Below are positions 8,076-16,555 of a stretch of DNA of 36,312 nucleotides, piece after piece. Under the pieces are notes generated by a model that worked only from the letters and a program-made list of their open reading frames with translations, was not told the DNA's origin and did no database searches. Position numbers and translations under genes: made by a program. The first letter of the stretch is position 1. Each line of letters opens with the position of its first letter. The stretch is from NCBI GenBank assembly GCA_021161185.1, contig JAGHBC010000021.1:1-36312 (forward strand), given 5' to 3'. Source of the stretch: Fidelibacterota bacterium. Its GTDB lineage: Bacteria; Fidelibacterota; UBA2242.

Positions 8076-9125
8076 ATGAAAAAATTTGGTTTTGTTTTGC
8101 TGACATTTCTGATAGTTTCGATTTTTATAATCAGCTGCTCTGATAACCCTGTCAAAAGTGAAGGGTCGGATGGTGAATTGATAAACGCGTTTGTGCTTTG
8201 CGAAGGCAATTTTAACAGCACGAATGCATCGCTGTGGTCAATCAATTCCGATCATTCCGCCATAAACGGCCCAATTTACTGGGATCCGGCTGTTAATCCT
8301 CTCGGCGATACCGGTCAATCACTGAAGATTCATAATAACAAGCTGTATATTGTGATGAATAATTCCAACACGATAGAGATTGCCGATATTTCAGATGGAT
8401 TCCAATATGAAAATACGATCGAGGTACCCTTTGCCGGTCCCCGGGATATTGAAATTATCGATAATATCGCCTATATATCCTGTTGGTATTTAAATGGAAT
8501 TCTTCTTGTTGATTTATCAACCCAAACTTTCATCGATACTTTAATGGTCGACGGCTTACCGGAAGATTTGCTTTACTTTAACGATAAATTATACGCTTCC
8601 ATAACCATGAATTCCAACTGGACCTCGGCGGACAAAGTGATTGCGATTGACGTTTCAGGTGCAGAACCGGTGATTACGGAGACTTTTACCGTTGTTAGCG
8701 GACCGGGACAACTTTTGGGGTATCAATCCGATCTTTATGTAGCCAGTACATACTACGACGATAACTGGAATACTTATGCAGGAAACTCAAGAATTAATTT
8801 ACAAACGGGTCAGGTCTCTAAGATGGATTTTGGGATTAATTTTCAATTTGGTGCCGATTTAACCCTTTTGAATGATAAGATTTACAGAGTCTATAACGGT
8901 GGTGCCTGCCCTGTAACTGAATCCCTTACAATGGACACCCTAAATCAAATCGGTCATTACAACAATATTTATTCAATGGCGTCTAATAACGATTTATTAT
9001 ACTTCGGCTTAAGCGATTATATTGCCCCTGATAATATAACTATTGTCAATCAAAACGGAACCGAATTGGCAAATTTCCAGGTAGGGGCATGCCCGGGCGC
9101 CTTTGCCTTTTATAACGAAAATTAA
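8076..9125 (+). CDS. BtuG-like beta-propeller surface lipoprotein (DUF5074-type)
   Basis: Predicted lipoprotein: 'MKKFGFVLLTFLIVSIFIISC' is a lipoprotein signal peptide with Cys at about residue 21. The remainder has the repeating pattern of a YncE-like propeller, for example 'LKIHNNKLYIVMNNSNTIEI', 'IEIIDNIAYISCWYLNGILLV' and 'LLYFNDKLYASITMNS'. The N-terminal blade 'FVLCEGNFNSTNASLW' followed by 'NPLGDTGQSL' matches my memory of the DUF5074 signature found in Bacteroides BtuG, the surface protein that captures B12 and caps BtuB. It sits 19 nt behind a riboswitch-controlled BtuB-like receptor, with AAAGGA before the ATG, so a corrinoid-capture role is a good inference. Binding is not shown by sequence. 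A generic propeller lipoprotein is the alternative. Confidence 0.78.
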   Translation: MKKFGFVLLTFLIVSIFIISCSDNPVKSEGSDGELINAFVLCEGNFNSTNASLWSINSDHSAINGPIYWDPAVNPLGDTGQSLKIHNNKLYIVMNNSNTIEIADISDGFQYENTIEVPFAGPRDIEIIDNIAYISCWYLNGILLVDLSTQTFIDTLMVDGLPEDLLYFNDKLYASITMNSNWTSADKVIAIDVSGAEPVITETFTVVSGPGQLLGYQSDLYVASTYYDDNWNTYAGNSRINLQTGQVSKMDFGINFQFGADLTLLNDKIYRVYNGGACPVTESLTMDTLNQIGHYNNIYSMASNNDLLYFGLSDYIAPDNITIVNQNGTELANFQVGACPGAFAFYNEN

Positions 9126-9157
9126 AATGGCTCCTTCTCGTTTAGAGCAGGTAATTT

Positions 9158-9417
9158 CGTTCCGCGGGGCTCTGCTCCGGAACGTATTCGTGTAACATAG
9201 AAGGCAGAATAAAAAATAGTGTTCACTATCGCACTATACAGGGGATATTTAGTATAAACCGTTGAAACGGTAGATAGGTGGACTTCCAGGTTATCGAATT
9301 TTACCATTTTAAAACAGGGTGTTGCCTCAATTCCAGAGTTGGTCATATTGGGGCAACACCCGAATTCATTCGGGTGATCAGATACTGTTATCCAACCGGA
9401 TAACCGCTTCAGCGGTT
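9158..9417. repeat. Array of short palindromes with fixed tetraloops (array 1)
   Basis: The 461-nt gap between the propeller gene and the next operon holds no credible gene but several hairpins. They are CGTTCC...GGAACG with inner GGGGC/GCTCC (9158-9184), ACCGT-TGAA-ACGGT (9258-9271), a 10-bp GGGTGTTGCC/GGCAACACCC enclosing about 25 nt (9317-9361), CACCCGAA-TTCA-TTCGGGTG (9357-9376), TTATCC-AACC-GGATAA (9388-9403) and AACCGC-TTCA-GCGGTT (9402-9417). Stems differ but the loop is repeatedly TTCA or its complement TGAA. Neighbouring hairpins overlap, so not all can form at once. CCCGAATTCATTCGGGT recurs exactly at 17449-17465. Function is unknown. The short ORFs of the track (9122-9442, 9319-9543) are artefacts of this region. 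Confidence 0.75.
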
Positions 9418-9586
9418 TATAATTGGAATATAATGAAAACATCCTGTCTGGGGGATAACGCTCCGTGTCAATTGACTCTTTATTGTACAGAAAACAACGG
9501 TTTTTATAAAGGTAAATATTGCTTAACTTATCTCGGTTTTTAAAAATTCCAGTTTACAAAGCCATTTGATACAAAAAAGGCAGATT

Positions 9587-10654
9587 ATGGCACGCAATAT
9601 TGTACACATCGTCGGCACGGGCACTGTCGGAGCTCCCTTAATCGGAATTCTGGCAAGCCGGCGTAAAAAATTGGGAATAGAGGAAGTCACTTTCAAACCG
9701 GAAGAGGCGGAAATCCGCAATGTGGCGCTGTTGAAAGGCATGGTTAATCTTGGCGCAAAATTGTGTATATCCGAAGAGAATACTGATGAATTTGCCAGTA
9801 TCGGTTGTAAAATTGATTATACGGCGAGCGAAGCGATTGATCGGGCGGGCGTAATTATTGATTGTTCAGCGCCCGGTTTGGCAACTGAAAACAAGGCGAA
9901 AATATATTCCCGGTATGCCGATTCGGATAAATTATTCATTGCCCAATCAAGAAATCCGGAATTTGGGAAGGATTACGCATTCTGTATTAATGATGATGCT
10001 CTGCAGCGCGATAAAGACAAATTTATCCGGATTGTCTCATGTAATGCGCATAATATCTCAAGTATTATCAAAACAATAGCTATCGAAGACAGAGTCTCAA
10101 ATCTCGAATGGGGGCGTTTCGTTTGTATCCGGCGCGCCAGCGACGTAAGTGAAGCCGAAAATTTTATTCCGTCACCCCAGATTGGTACTCACCAAAACGG
10201 AACTTACGGCACTTATCAGGCGGCTGATGCGGCATCATTATTCCATTCAATCGGTTTTGATCTGGATCTCTTTTCTTCCGCGATGAAAGTCAATTCCCAA
10301 TATCTGCACACCGTGTCTTTCGATATCAAATTAAAATCGGCGACAACCTTGCAAAAAGTGATTAACCGGTTTCAGGCAAATCCATTAATTGCCTTAACTA
10401 ATAAGCTCTTAGCGAGCCAGATTACAGCTTTCGCCAGAGATTTAGGGTACCATGGAAGAATCCTCAATCAGGCGGTAATTGTCGTCCCCGGCTTAAACCT
10501 GCGTAAACAAAACGAGTTGACTGGATTCAGTTTTTCCCTGCAAGACGGGAATTCTCTGTTAAGTTCGATTGCCGCTGCTGTCTGGTACTTTTTTCCACGA
10601 AGTTATAAAGAGAAGCTGATAGAGATGAATGACTTGATTTTCGGTGAAATTTAA
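9587..10654 (+). CDS. Archaeal-type (type II) glyceraldehyde-3-phosphate dehydrogenase-like protein
   Basis: NAD(P)-binding oxidoreductase-like protein. A Rossmann start 'VHIVGTGTVGAPLI' opens the protein, and 'RIVSCNAHNISSI' places a candidate catalytic Cys at about residue 152, where archaeal GAPDH has 'SCNTTGL'. 'RRASDVSEAENFIPSP' parallels archaeal 'RRAADP...NAIVP', 'YLHTVSFDIKL' parallels the His-containing strand, and 'ARDLG' is shared near the C-terminus. The length of 355 aa is close to the family's roughly 340. Similarity to bacterial GapA is not evident. The TTG start at 9566 on the track is less likely than the ATG at 9587, which has AAAAAAGG 6 nt upstream. It heads an operon with the MBL hydrolase, tilS, hpt and ftsH. 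The changed residues after SCN leave open a different aldehyde or acyl substrate; a divergent paralogue is possible. Confidence 0.65.
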   Translation: MARNIVHIVGTGTVGAPLIGILASRRKKLGIEEVTFKPEEAEIRNVALLKGMVNLGAKLCISEENTDEFASIGCKIDYTASEAIDRAGVIIDCSAPGLATENKAKIYSRYADSDKLFIAQSRNPEFGKDYAFCINDDALQRDKDKFIRIVSCNAHNISSIIKTIAIEDRVSNLEWGRFVCIRRASDVSEAENFIPSPQIGTHQNGTYGTYQAADAASLFHSIGFDLDLFSSAMKVNSQYLHTVSFDIKLKSATTLQKVINRFQANPLIALTNKLLASQITAFARDLGYHGRILNQAVIVVPGLNLRKQNELTGFSFSLQDGNSLLSSIAAAVWYFFPRSYKEKLIEMNDLIFGEI

Positions 10655-10670
10655 AAAAAGGAAGTCCGGA

Positions 10671-11297
10671 ATGATTATTGACTCAATTGTAACCGGTTCA
10701 TTTGTAGAAAACACCTGGATTTTAAGCGATGACGTCAACAGGCATGCGGTTATCTTCGATCCCGGCGATAATGTTTCCAGCATTGTTGGGAAGATAGACG
10801 AACTAAAACTGACGCCTGTTTTTATTCTTAATACCCATGCCCATCCCGATCATATCGGAGCAGCGGCAGAATTGCAAAAGCGTTACGATTTACCCTTTGC
10901 CCTTCATGAAAAAGAGTTGGATATTTTTAACTCTGCAAAAAACATTGCCCAGTATCTGGGTATCCAAAATTTCCAGCTGCCGGAAGTTACCACACTTTTG
11001 AGTGACGGACAGGTATTGGAAGTGAATAGCATGCACCTACAGGTTTTACATACTCCCGGTCATACGCCGGGAAGTGTTTGCTATATTACCGATAAACATC
11101 TTTTTGCCGGAGATACATTATTCAGAGGAACGGTTGGCAGGACCGATCTCCCGGGCGGTTCCCTGAAACAGCTGAACGAAAGTCTGCTGCGACTGAGCCA
11201 ATTAAACCCGGATACTAAAGTCTATCCCGGGCACGGGGAGGCAACTTCTATCACGGAGGAACTGAAGTCCAACCCTTTCTTGAAAGATTTATTATAA
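10671..11297 (+). CDS. MBL-fold metallo-hydrolase (glyoxalase II / YcbL-like)
   Basis: Cytoplasmic metallo-beta-lactamase-fold hydrolase. The binuclear metal motif is 'NTHAHPDHIGA' (THxHxDH), followed by 'HTPGHTPGSVCY', 'FAGDTLFRGTVGRTDL' and 'VYPGHG', which supply the remaining His and Asp ligands. About 208 aa is typical of the short YcbL-type glyoxalase II-like proteins that lack the long C-terminal domain of GloB, so a thioester hydrolase is the best guess but the substrate is open. The track's GTG start at 10644 lies inside the upstream gene. The ATG at 10671 has AAAGGAAG about 6 nt upstream and gives the usual 'MIIDSIVTGSFVENTW' opening. It is 16 nt from the GAPDH-like gene and 17 nt from tilS. 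Confidence 0.88.
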   Translation: MIIDSIVTGSFVENTWILSDDVNRHAVIFDPGDNVSSIVGKIDELKLTPVFILNTHAHPDHIGAAAELQKRYDLPFALHEKELDIFNSAKNIAQYLGIQNFQLPEVTTLLSDGQVLEVNSMHLQVLHTPGHTPGSVCYITDKHLFAGDTLFRGTVGRTDLPGGSLKQLNESLLRLSQLNPDTKVYPGHGEATSITEELKSNPFLKDLL

Positions 11298-11314
11298 CGC
11301 CTAAAAATATTCTT

Positions 11315-12712
11315 ATGAACCAGGGCGACCGTAATTTATATCAGCAATTCCACTCATTTATTCGGCAAAAGCAGCTGCTTGAGCAAGTCGATTATATCAT
11401 TTTGGGCGTTTCCGGTGGTGTGGATTCTATGGTATTGCTGCACCTGTTCTTGCAATATAGGCAGCAACATAAAATAGATATTCTGGCAGCCCACTTAAAT
11501 CACTCCCTGCGCGGTCAAAAAGCGGATAAAGATGAATCTCTGGTAAAGGCATATTGTCAGTCGATCAATTGTGCTTATACCTCCAGAAAGGTTAATGTTC
11601 GCGCTTATGCTAAAAAAAATAATTTATCGCTTGAAATGGCGGGGCGTGAGTTGCGATATAATTTTTTTGAGGAGCTTGCCAGGGAAAATCCCCGGTCTTT
11701 GATTGCCACGGCTCATACGAAGGACGATCAGGTCGAGACGATTCTATACAGAATCATCAGGGGCGCCGGCGTCAAGGGACTCGCAGGCATTCAATTAAAG
11801 CGTGGAAACATCATCCGTCCTCTTCTGTTCGCGTCCAAAGAGCAATTATATGAATATGCCGCTCAACATCAGATTCCTTTTAGTGAAGATCACACCAATC
11901 GGGATGAGAAGATCCAGAGAAATTTTATCAGACAAAGCCTGATTCCGTCGATTAAAGCGAACTTAAATCCCTCTTTTGATACCGCCGTTTTACGTTTATC
12001 GACCATCTCCGAAGACGTCACCAAATTCATCCATAATGCCGGAACAGAAGCTTTAGACGATTGTTTTGTGTATTCAAATTCAATAGAAATTGCTCTTGAT
12101 ATTTCTCGTCTAAAAAAGTATTTTACAACGGTTAAAATAGAGGTCGTCCGGGAGTGTTTCAATCGCTTAAATTATCCATATCCGGCAGTTGATTACAATA
12201 TGCTGACCAGAATCGTACAAATCGCCGAAGAGGGAACCACGGGTAAACGCCTGAGAATTGCAGCTAATTTACAGGCTTATGTTGATCGCGGTAATTTGAT
12301 TTTTGAGTATGATAAAAATCCTCATTGGCAGGCGCTGCAAATTGTTCCGGGAATGGAATATAAAACCGATTATTTTCGTTTTGCTTCGGAAATCGTCAAA
12401 GATCGGGATTACTCAGAGGGCATTGAACAACGCACTATTGAATACCTTGATCTTGATAAGTTAGGTGAAAATTTAGTCTTGCGCCCGTGGGAAAAATCCG
12501 ATCGAATCAAACCCCTGAACGCTCCTTATACAAAAAAAGTAAGTGATATCTTCATCGATCAGAAGATACCGCTGAATAAGAAAAAACGGATACCGATACT
12601 CGAATCCGACGGCAAAATTGTCTGGGTCTGTGGTTTGAAACTTTCTGATGAATTTAAGCTCAAACCAATGACTCGGCGAACATTAAAAGTTTATTATGAG
12701 GAATTGTTATAA
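11315..12712 (+). CDS. tilS: tRNA(Ile)-lysidine synthase
   Basis: ATP-dependent enzyme that attaches lysine to C34 of the CAU anticodon of tRNA-Ile2, making it read AUA. The N-type ATP-pyrophosphatase domain has the PP-loop 'GVSGGVDSM' at about residues 31-39, then 'AAHLNHSLRGQKADKDE' and 'TAHTKDDQVETILYRIIRGAG', both diagnostic of TilS. The C-terminal part ('NLVLRPWEKSDRIKPL' and 'IPILESDGKIVWVCGL') is the TilS C-terminal domain. The length of 465 aa is normal. The ribosome site before the ATG is weak, suggesting translational coupling to the upstream gene. The stop overlaps the hpt start (TAATG). The order tilS-hpt-ftsH is conserved across many bacteria. Confidence 0.95.
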   Translation: MNQGDRNLYQQFHSFIRQKQLLEQVDYIILGVSGGVDSMVLLHLFLQYRQQHKIDILAAHLNHSLRGQKADKDESLVKAYCQSINCAYTSRKVNVRAYAKKNNLSLEMAGRELRYNFFEELARENPRSLIATAHTKDDQVETILYRIIRGAGVKGLAGIQLKRGNIIRPLLFASKEQLYEYAAQHQIPFSEDHTNRDEKIQRNFIRQSLIPSIKANLNPSFDTAVLRLSTISEDVTKFIHNAGTEALDDCFVYSNSIEIALDISRLKKYFTTVKIEVVRECFNRLNYPYPAVDYNMLTRIVQIAEEGTTGKRLRIAANLQAYVDRGNLIFEYDKNPHWQALQIVPGMEYKTDYFRFASEIVKDRDYSEGIEQRTIEYLDLDKLGENLVLRPWEKSDRIKPLNAPYTKKVSDIFIDQKIPLNKKKRIPILESDGKIVWVCGLKLSDEFKLKPMTRRTLKVYYEELL

Positions 12713-13284
12713 TGAAAAAGACTCTTGTACTGGATAATAATTTTGGAAAATTTAGCGGATTAACGCTCCACGAGCTGCTTTCTTACGAAACTATCCAGAA
12801 TCGCATTCGTGAAATGGCGGAATCTATTTCCAGAGATTACAAAGATTCCGTTCCGATCATGATCGGCGTGTTAAACGGTAGTTTTATATTTTTTGCCGAT
12901 TTAATTAGAGAAATGTCGATTTACGCCGAAGTTGATTTTATCAAGATTTCCAGCTATGCCAATGAAACCATGACCAGTGGAACCGTGCGGCTCTTAAAAG
13001 ATATAAGTTGTGATATTACCGGTCGGGATGTTATCATAATCGAGGACATTATCGATTCCGGTCTATCCATTAATTTTCTCAAGAAGCGTCTTGAAGGCAG
13101 TGAAACCAAATCCGTACGATTTGCTTCATTATTAATTAAAGAGTATACGAAGCTGGACTTTGACATTGATTATGTCGGATTTACAATCCCCGATAAATAT
13201 GTTGTCGGGTATGGTCTCGATCTGGCGCAAAAAATGCGAAGTCTGAAATCAATCTACTATTTAAACCAGGATGGAAATAAATGA
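12712..13284 (+). CDS. hpt: Hypoxanthine phosphoribosyltransferase
   Basis: Purine salvage enzyme making IMP or GMP from hypoxanthine or guanine and PRPP. The PRPP-binding loop is '[13 protein letters not shown]' (about residues 106-118). The substrate region '[20 protein letters not shown]' and the C-terminal '[18 protein letters not shown]' are standard for the family. At 190 aa it is about 10 residues longer than most, with the surplus at the N-terminus. The chosen ATG overlaps the tilS stop as TAATG and has GAGGA about 10 nt upstream. The stop overlaps the ftsH ATG (ATGA), so tilS, hpt and ftsH are likely translated in a coupled way. Confidence 0.95.
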   Translation: MKKTLVLDNNFGKFSGLTLHELLSYETIQNRIREMAESISRDYKDSVPIMIGVLNGSFIFFADLIREMSIYAEVDFIKISSYANETMTSGTVRLLKDISCDITGRDVIIIEDIIDSGLSINFLKKRLEGSETKSVRFASLLIKEYTKLDFDIDYVGFTIPDKYVVGYGLDLAQKMRSLKSIYYLNQDGNK

Positions 13285-15383
13285 CACTAACAAGCAATCA
13301 TTTGCAATCGGAATTGCCCAAAGATGGCGGTAAGAAAAAACCAATGATTCCGCCCAAAGGGAAACAATCACCAAAAAATAAACCAAAAGACAGTAACGAT
13401 GAATTTAAATGGAAGAAAGCCTCTAAAACTTCCCTAATGTGGATCGTCATTATTATCAGTTCCATTTTTCTCATTCAGATTCTGGGCAGCGGCTCAAAAG
13501 AAGAGGTTGTTATTACCTTTTCGCAGTATAAGGATCTGCTTGCCAATGAAATGATTTCCGAAGCAACAATCATTGAGCGAGAATTTCATGGTGTGTTAAA
13601 GGAAAAAACAACATTAATTATTGGTAACCGTCCCATTGAAGTTAAAAAAATCTATCTGATTCTGCCTCCCAATATCGGACCGGAAATGCTGGAAGAGTGG
13701 GATCGTTATAATCTGAAATACAATTTCAAAGAAAAAACCGTTAAATGGACAGACTATTTGGTTAATCTTTTACCGTGGCTTCTGTTTATCGGTATCTGGT
13801 TATTTTTCATGCGGCGCATGCAGGGGCAAAATAACAAGGGTATCTTTGGCTTTGGCAAAAGTAAAGCCCGGCTCTGGACGTCGGATCGACCAAAAGTAAC
13901 TTTTAATGACGTCGCCGGATGTGTCGAAGCCAAAGAGGAGTTGGAAGAAATCATCGAATTTCTCAAATCGCCGGGCAAATTTTCCAGGTTAGGCGGCAAA
14001 ATTCCCAAAGGCGCTTTGCTTTTAGGTCCTCCCGGAACCGGAAAAACGCTCCTGGCAAAAGCCGTTGCCGGTGAAGCAGGCGTACCTTTTTACAGTATCA
14101 GCGGTGCTGATTTTGTTGAAATGTTTGTTGGTGTCGGTGCTTCGCGGGTACGTGATTTATTCGAGCAGGGCAAAAAGAGCGCACCATGTATTATTTTTAT
14201 TGATGAAATCGATGCTGTCGGTCGGCATCGCGGTGCCGGTCTCGGCGGTGGACATGACGAACGCGAACAGACTCTAAACCAGCTTCTCGTTGAAATGGAC
14301 GGATTCGATGAAAATACAAACGTTATTATTATCGCGGCAACAAACCGGCCCGATGTGCTCGATACGGCATTATTACGTCCGGGCCGTTTTGACCGGCAGA
14401 TCGTTGTGGATGTACCCGATGTAAGAGGACGCGAAGGCATTTTGAAGGTTCATACGAAGAATATTCCCCTGGCAAAAGATATTAAATTATCCATAATTGC
14501 GAGAGGTACACCCGGTTTAGTCGGCGCCGATCTGGCAAATTTGGTTAATGAAGCGGCGCTTCTGGCTGCCCGCAAAAACAAAAAAGCCGTAGATATGTTG
14601 GATTTTGAAGAAGCCAAAGACAAAATCATGATGGGAGTTGAGCGCAAGAGTCTGCAGATCTCCGAGAAAGAACGTAATTTGACTGCCTATCACGAATCCG
14701 GTCATGTTCTCGTTGCCATGAATATTCCTGAAGCCGATCCGATTCACAAGGTGACTATCGTACCGCGGGGCCGGGCATTGGGAATTACCCATCAGCTGCC
14801 GATGGATGAAAGACACAATTATTCCCGGTCCTATATAACCGCCAGACTAAGCATCTTACTCGGTGGGCGGGCTGCGGAAAAAATCATTTTTAACGAATTA
14901 ACTACCGGCGCCGGGAATGACATTGAACGTGCTACCGAATTAGCGCGAAAAATGGTTTGTGAGTGGGGTATGAGCGATCGCCTGGGACCGCTGACTTTTG
15001 GCAAGCAAAATGAGGAAATATTCCTTGGCAGAGAGATTTCAAAACATCGGGATTTCAGCGAAGATACGGCAAAAATTATTGATCAGGAGGTTCATAAAAT
15101 TGTCGAAGACGCCGAGGAAGTTGCCGCAAAAATACTTAAAGATAAATTGGACGCCCTCAAGCTGTTAGCCGAATCTCTGTTAGAGTATGAAGTGATAGAC
15201 GGGGAAGACATTAAACGGCTCTTAAATGGAGGAAAAATTCATAAGCCTGTTAAAAAAATCAAAACCCGGAAACCACGCTCTAAATCAGCAAAAACGGAAT
15301 TGAAACGGGCGCGCCCGAAACCGCGTATTACTCAATCTAAAAAAGGAGTAAAAGACTCTGCTGAGACAGCTAAAAGTAAATGA
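13281..15383 (+). CDS. ftsH: ATP-dependent zinc metalloprotease FtsH
   Basis: Membrane-anchored AAA+ protease that degrades misfolded membrane proteins and regulatory substrates. There are two transmembrane segments (about residues 50-72 '[18 protein letters not shown]' and 160-177 '[15 protein letters not shown]') flanking the periplasmic domain. The AAA module has Walker A 'GPPGTGKT' (about 250), Walker B 'IIFIDEID' and the second region of homology '[21 protein letters not shown]'. The zinc site reads HESGH (about 470) in place of the common HEAGH; it keeps the HExxH ligands. The N-terminus has an extra Lys/Pro-rich stretch of about 45 residues and the C-terminus a strongly basic tail ('[14 protein letters not shown]'). 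It overlaps hpt by ATGA and contains the ribosome site for folP in its 3' end. Confidence 0.97.
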   Translation: MTLTSNHLQSELPKDGGKKKPMIPPKGKQSPKNKPKDSNDEFKWKKASKTSLMWIVIIISSIFLIQILGSGSKEEVVITFSQYKDLLANEMISEATIIEREFHGVLKEKTTLIIGNRPIEVKKIYLILPPNIGPEMLEEWDRYNLKYNFKEKTVKWTDYLVNLLPWLLFIGIWLFFMRRMQGQNNKGIFGFGKSKARLWTSDRPKVTFNDVAGCVEAKEELEEIIEFLKSPGKFSRLGGKIPKGALLLGPPGTGKTLLAKAVAGEAGVPFYSISGADFVEMFVGVGASRVRDLFEQGKKSAPCIIFIDEIDAVGRHRGAGLGGGHDEREQTLNQLLVEMDGFDENTNVIIIAATNRPDVLDTALLRPGRFDRQIVVDVPDVRGREGILKVHTKNIPLAKDIKLSIIARGTPGLVGADLANLVNEAALLAARKNKKAVDMLDFEEAKDKIMMGVERKSLQISEKERNLTAYHESGHVLVAMNIPEADPIHKVTIVPRGRALGITHQLPMDERHNYSRSYITARLSILLGGRAAEKIIFNELTTGAGNDIERATELARKMVCEWGMSDRLGPLTFGKQNEEIFLGREISKHRDFSEDTAKIIDQEVHKIVEDAEEVAAKILKDKLDALKLLAESLLEYEVIDGEDIKRLLNGGKIHKPVKKIKTRKPRSKSAKTELKRARPKPRITQSKKGVKDSAETAKSK
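15342..15348 (+). promoter_or_regulatory. Shine-Dalgarno for folP inside the ftsH 3' end
   Basis: AAAGGAG lies 9 nt before CTG at 15358. It decides the start of the long-form dihydropteroate synthase, because the downstream ATG at 15406 has GAGGAG directly abutting it with no spacer. Confidence 0.6.
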
Positions 15384-16554
15384 TATCCCCCATTATATTG
15401 AGGAGATGAAAACCTTGCCGGTGGATCCAGGGGGAATTGCGGCTATGGCTCCAAAAGGGGAATTCTTCATTCTTAAAACCGATCCGATCTCCTGTCCGGC
15501 TGCTAATATATTAAAACAGCAGATGCTGTCGGTTGGCGGGGAATGTGCCGTTAGCCGGGAAGCCACGACCTGCAATGTGGATAAAGCGCCCGCTATACTG
15601 TCCGGCACGAAGAAACAATTTGACAGGCTTATTAATAGTTTGAAATACCAGGATTTTGGATTAGATCGTTTACAGGCGGAATTAAGCGATTTCTTTGAGG
15701 ATAACTCCCGGCAGATTTACAATGTTAAAATTGGCAATTCGGTATTCGATACCCGAAAAAGAACCTATGTCATGGGAATCCTTAACGTGACTCCCGATTC
15801 GTTTTCGGATGGTGGTAAATATTTCGATGAAGATAAAGCCCTGAAAGCGGCTATGACAATGGAGCGGGAGGGAGCCGATATTATCGACATCGGAGGCGAA
15901 TCGACTCGTCCCGGCGCCGAATCAGTAGATATCCAAACCGAATCAGACCGGGTTATCCCTGTTATTAAAGCTATCCGGAAATATTCAGATATTCCGATTT
16001 CCGTAGATACATACAAGTCCGTAGTAGCGGAGGAAGCTCTGCAAAATGGCGCCAATATCGTCAATGATATCAGTGGCTTGACCTATGATCCGGAAATGAT
16101 TCCGATCATTAAAAAATATAATGCTACCGTCGTAATAATGCATATTAAGGGTACGCCCCGCAATATGCAGAATAATCCGGTTTACACTAATCTTATTGAT
16201 GAAATCATGCAGTATCTGTTTTCATCGGTTCAAAGGGCTATTGACGCCGGAATTTCCAGAAATCAAATAATAATTGATCCCGGATTTGGTTTTGGGAAAA
16301 CTTTTCAAGATAATTATACGTTATTAAGATATCTCGGTGAATTCCAATCCCTGGGACAACCAATTCTCGTCGGGCTTTCCCGAAAATCTTTTATTGGTAA
16401 GCGACTTGATCTGCCGGTGGATCAACGATTGGAAGGCAGTCTGGCATGTATGACCAGCGCTATAATGAATGGCGCCGGGTTTGTCAGAGTTCACGATGTT
16501 AGAGAGTCGGTTCGTGCCGTGAAGGTCGTGGATTCAATAATAGGGAAAAATTAA
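15358..16554 (+). CDS. folP: Dihydropteroate synthase, long form with N-terminal extension
   Basis: Folate-pathway enzyme joining p-aminobenzoate to dihydropterin pyrophosphate. The C-terminal TIM-barrel is classical: '[16 protein letters not shown]', '[15 protein letters not shown]', 'INDISG'-like '[11 protein letters not shown]', '[10 protein letters not shown]' and 'GLSRKSFIG'. An N-terminal domain of about 120 residues ('[13 protein letters not shown]', '[22 protein letters not shown]') is the extension known from long DHPS proteins of clostridia and delta-proteobacteria. The track starts at ATG 15406, but the same frame is open back to 15352 and encodes '[19 protein letters not shown]', which matches the missing start of that domain. 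The only near-cognate start after AAAGGAG is CTG at 15358 (or 15361). The gene would then overlap ftsH by 26 nt and encode about 398 aa. cdaA follows after 1 nt. Confidence 0.9.
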   Translation: MLRQLKVNDIPHYIEEMKTLPVDPGGIAAMAPKGEFFILKTDPISCPAANILKQQMLSVGGECAVSREATTCNVDKAPAILSGTKKQFDRLINSLKYQDFGLDRLQAELSDFFEDNSRQIYNVKIGNSVFDTRKRTYVMGILNVTPDSFSDGGKYFDEDKALKAAMTMEREGADIIDIGGESTRPGAESVDIQTESDRVIPVIKAIRKYSDIPISVDTYKSVVAEEALQNGANIVNDISGLTYDPEMIPIIKKYNATVVIMHIKGTPRNMQNNPVYTNLIDEIMQYLFSSVQRAIDAGISRNQIIIDPGFGFGKTFQDNYTLLRYLGEFQSLGQPILVGLSRKSFIGKRLDLPVDQRLEGSLACMTSAIMNGAGFVRVHDVRESVRAVKVVDSIIGKN

Positions 16555-16555
16555 C

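Noticed and set aside
9158-9417. CRISPR array
   Set aside because: No repeat of constant sequence with constant spacer length; only the loops are constant while stems differ, and there are no cas genes.
9319-9543. 74-aa plus-strand ORF (and the 9122-9442 minus ORF) as a small gene
   Set aside because: Both run through the palindrome array, lack ribosome sites and have codon content dictated by the hairpins.
9587-10654. Homospermidine synthase or saccharopine dehydrogenase identity
   Set aside because: The Rossmann start alone would allow it, but the SCN, RRASD and ARDLG segments fit archaeal GAPDH better.
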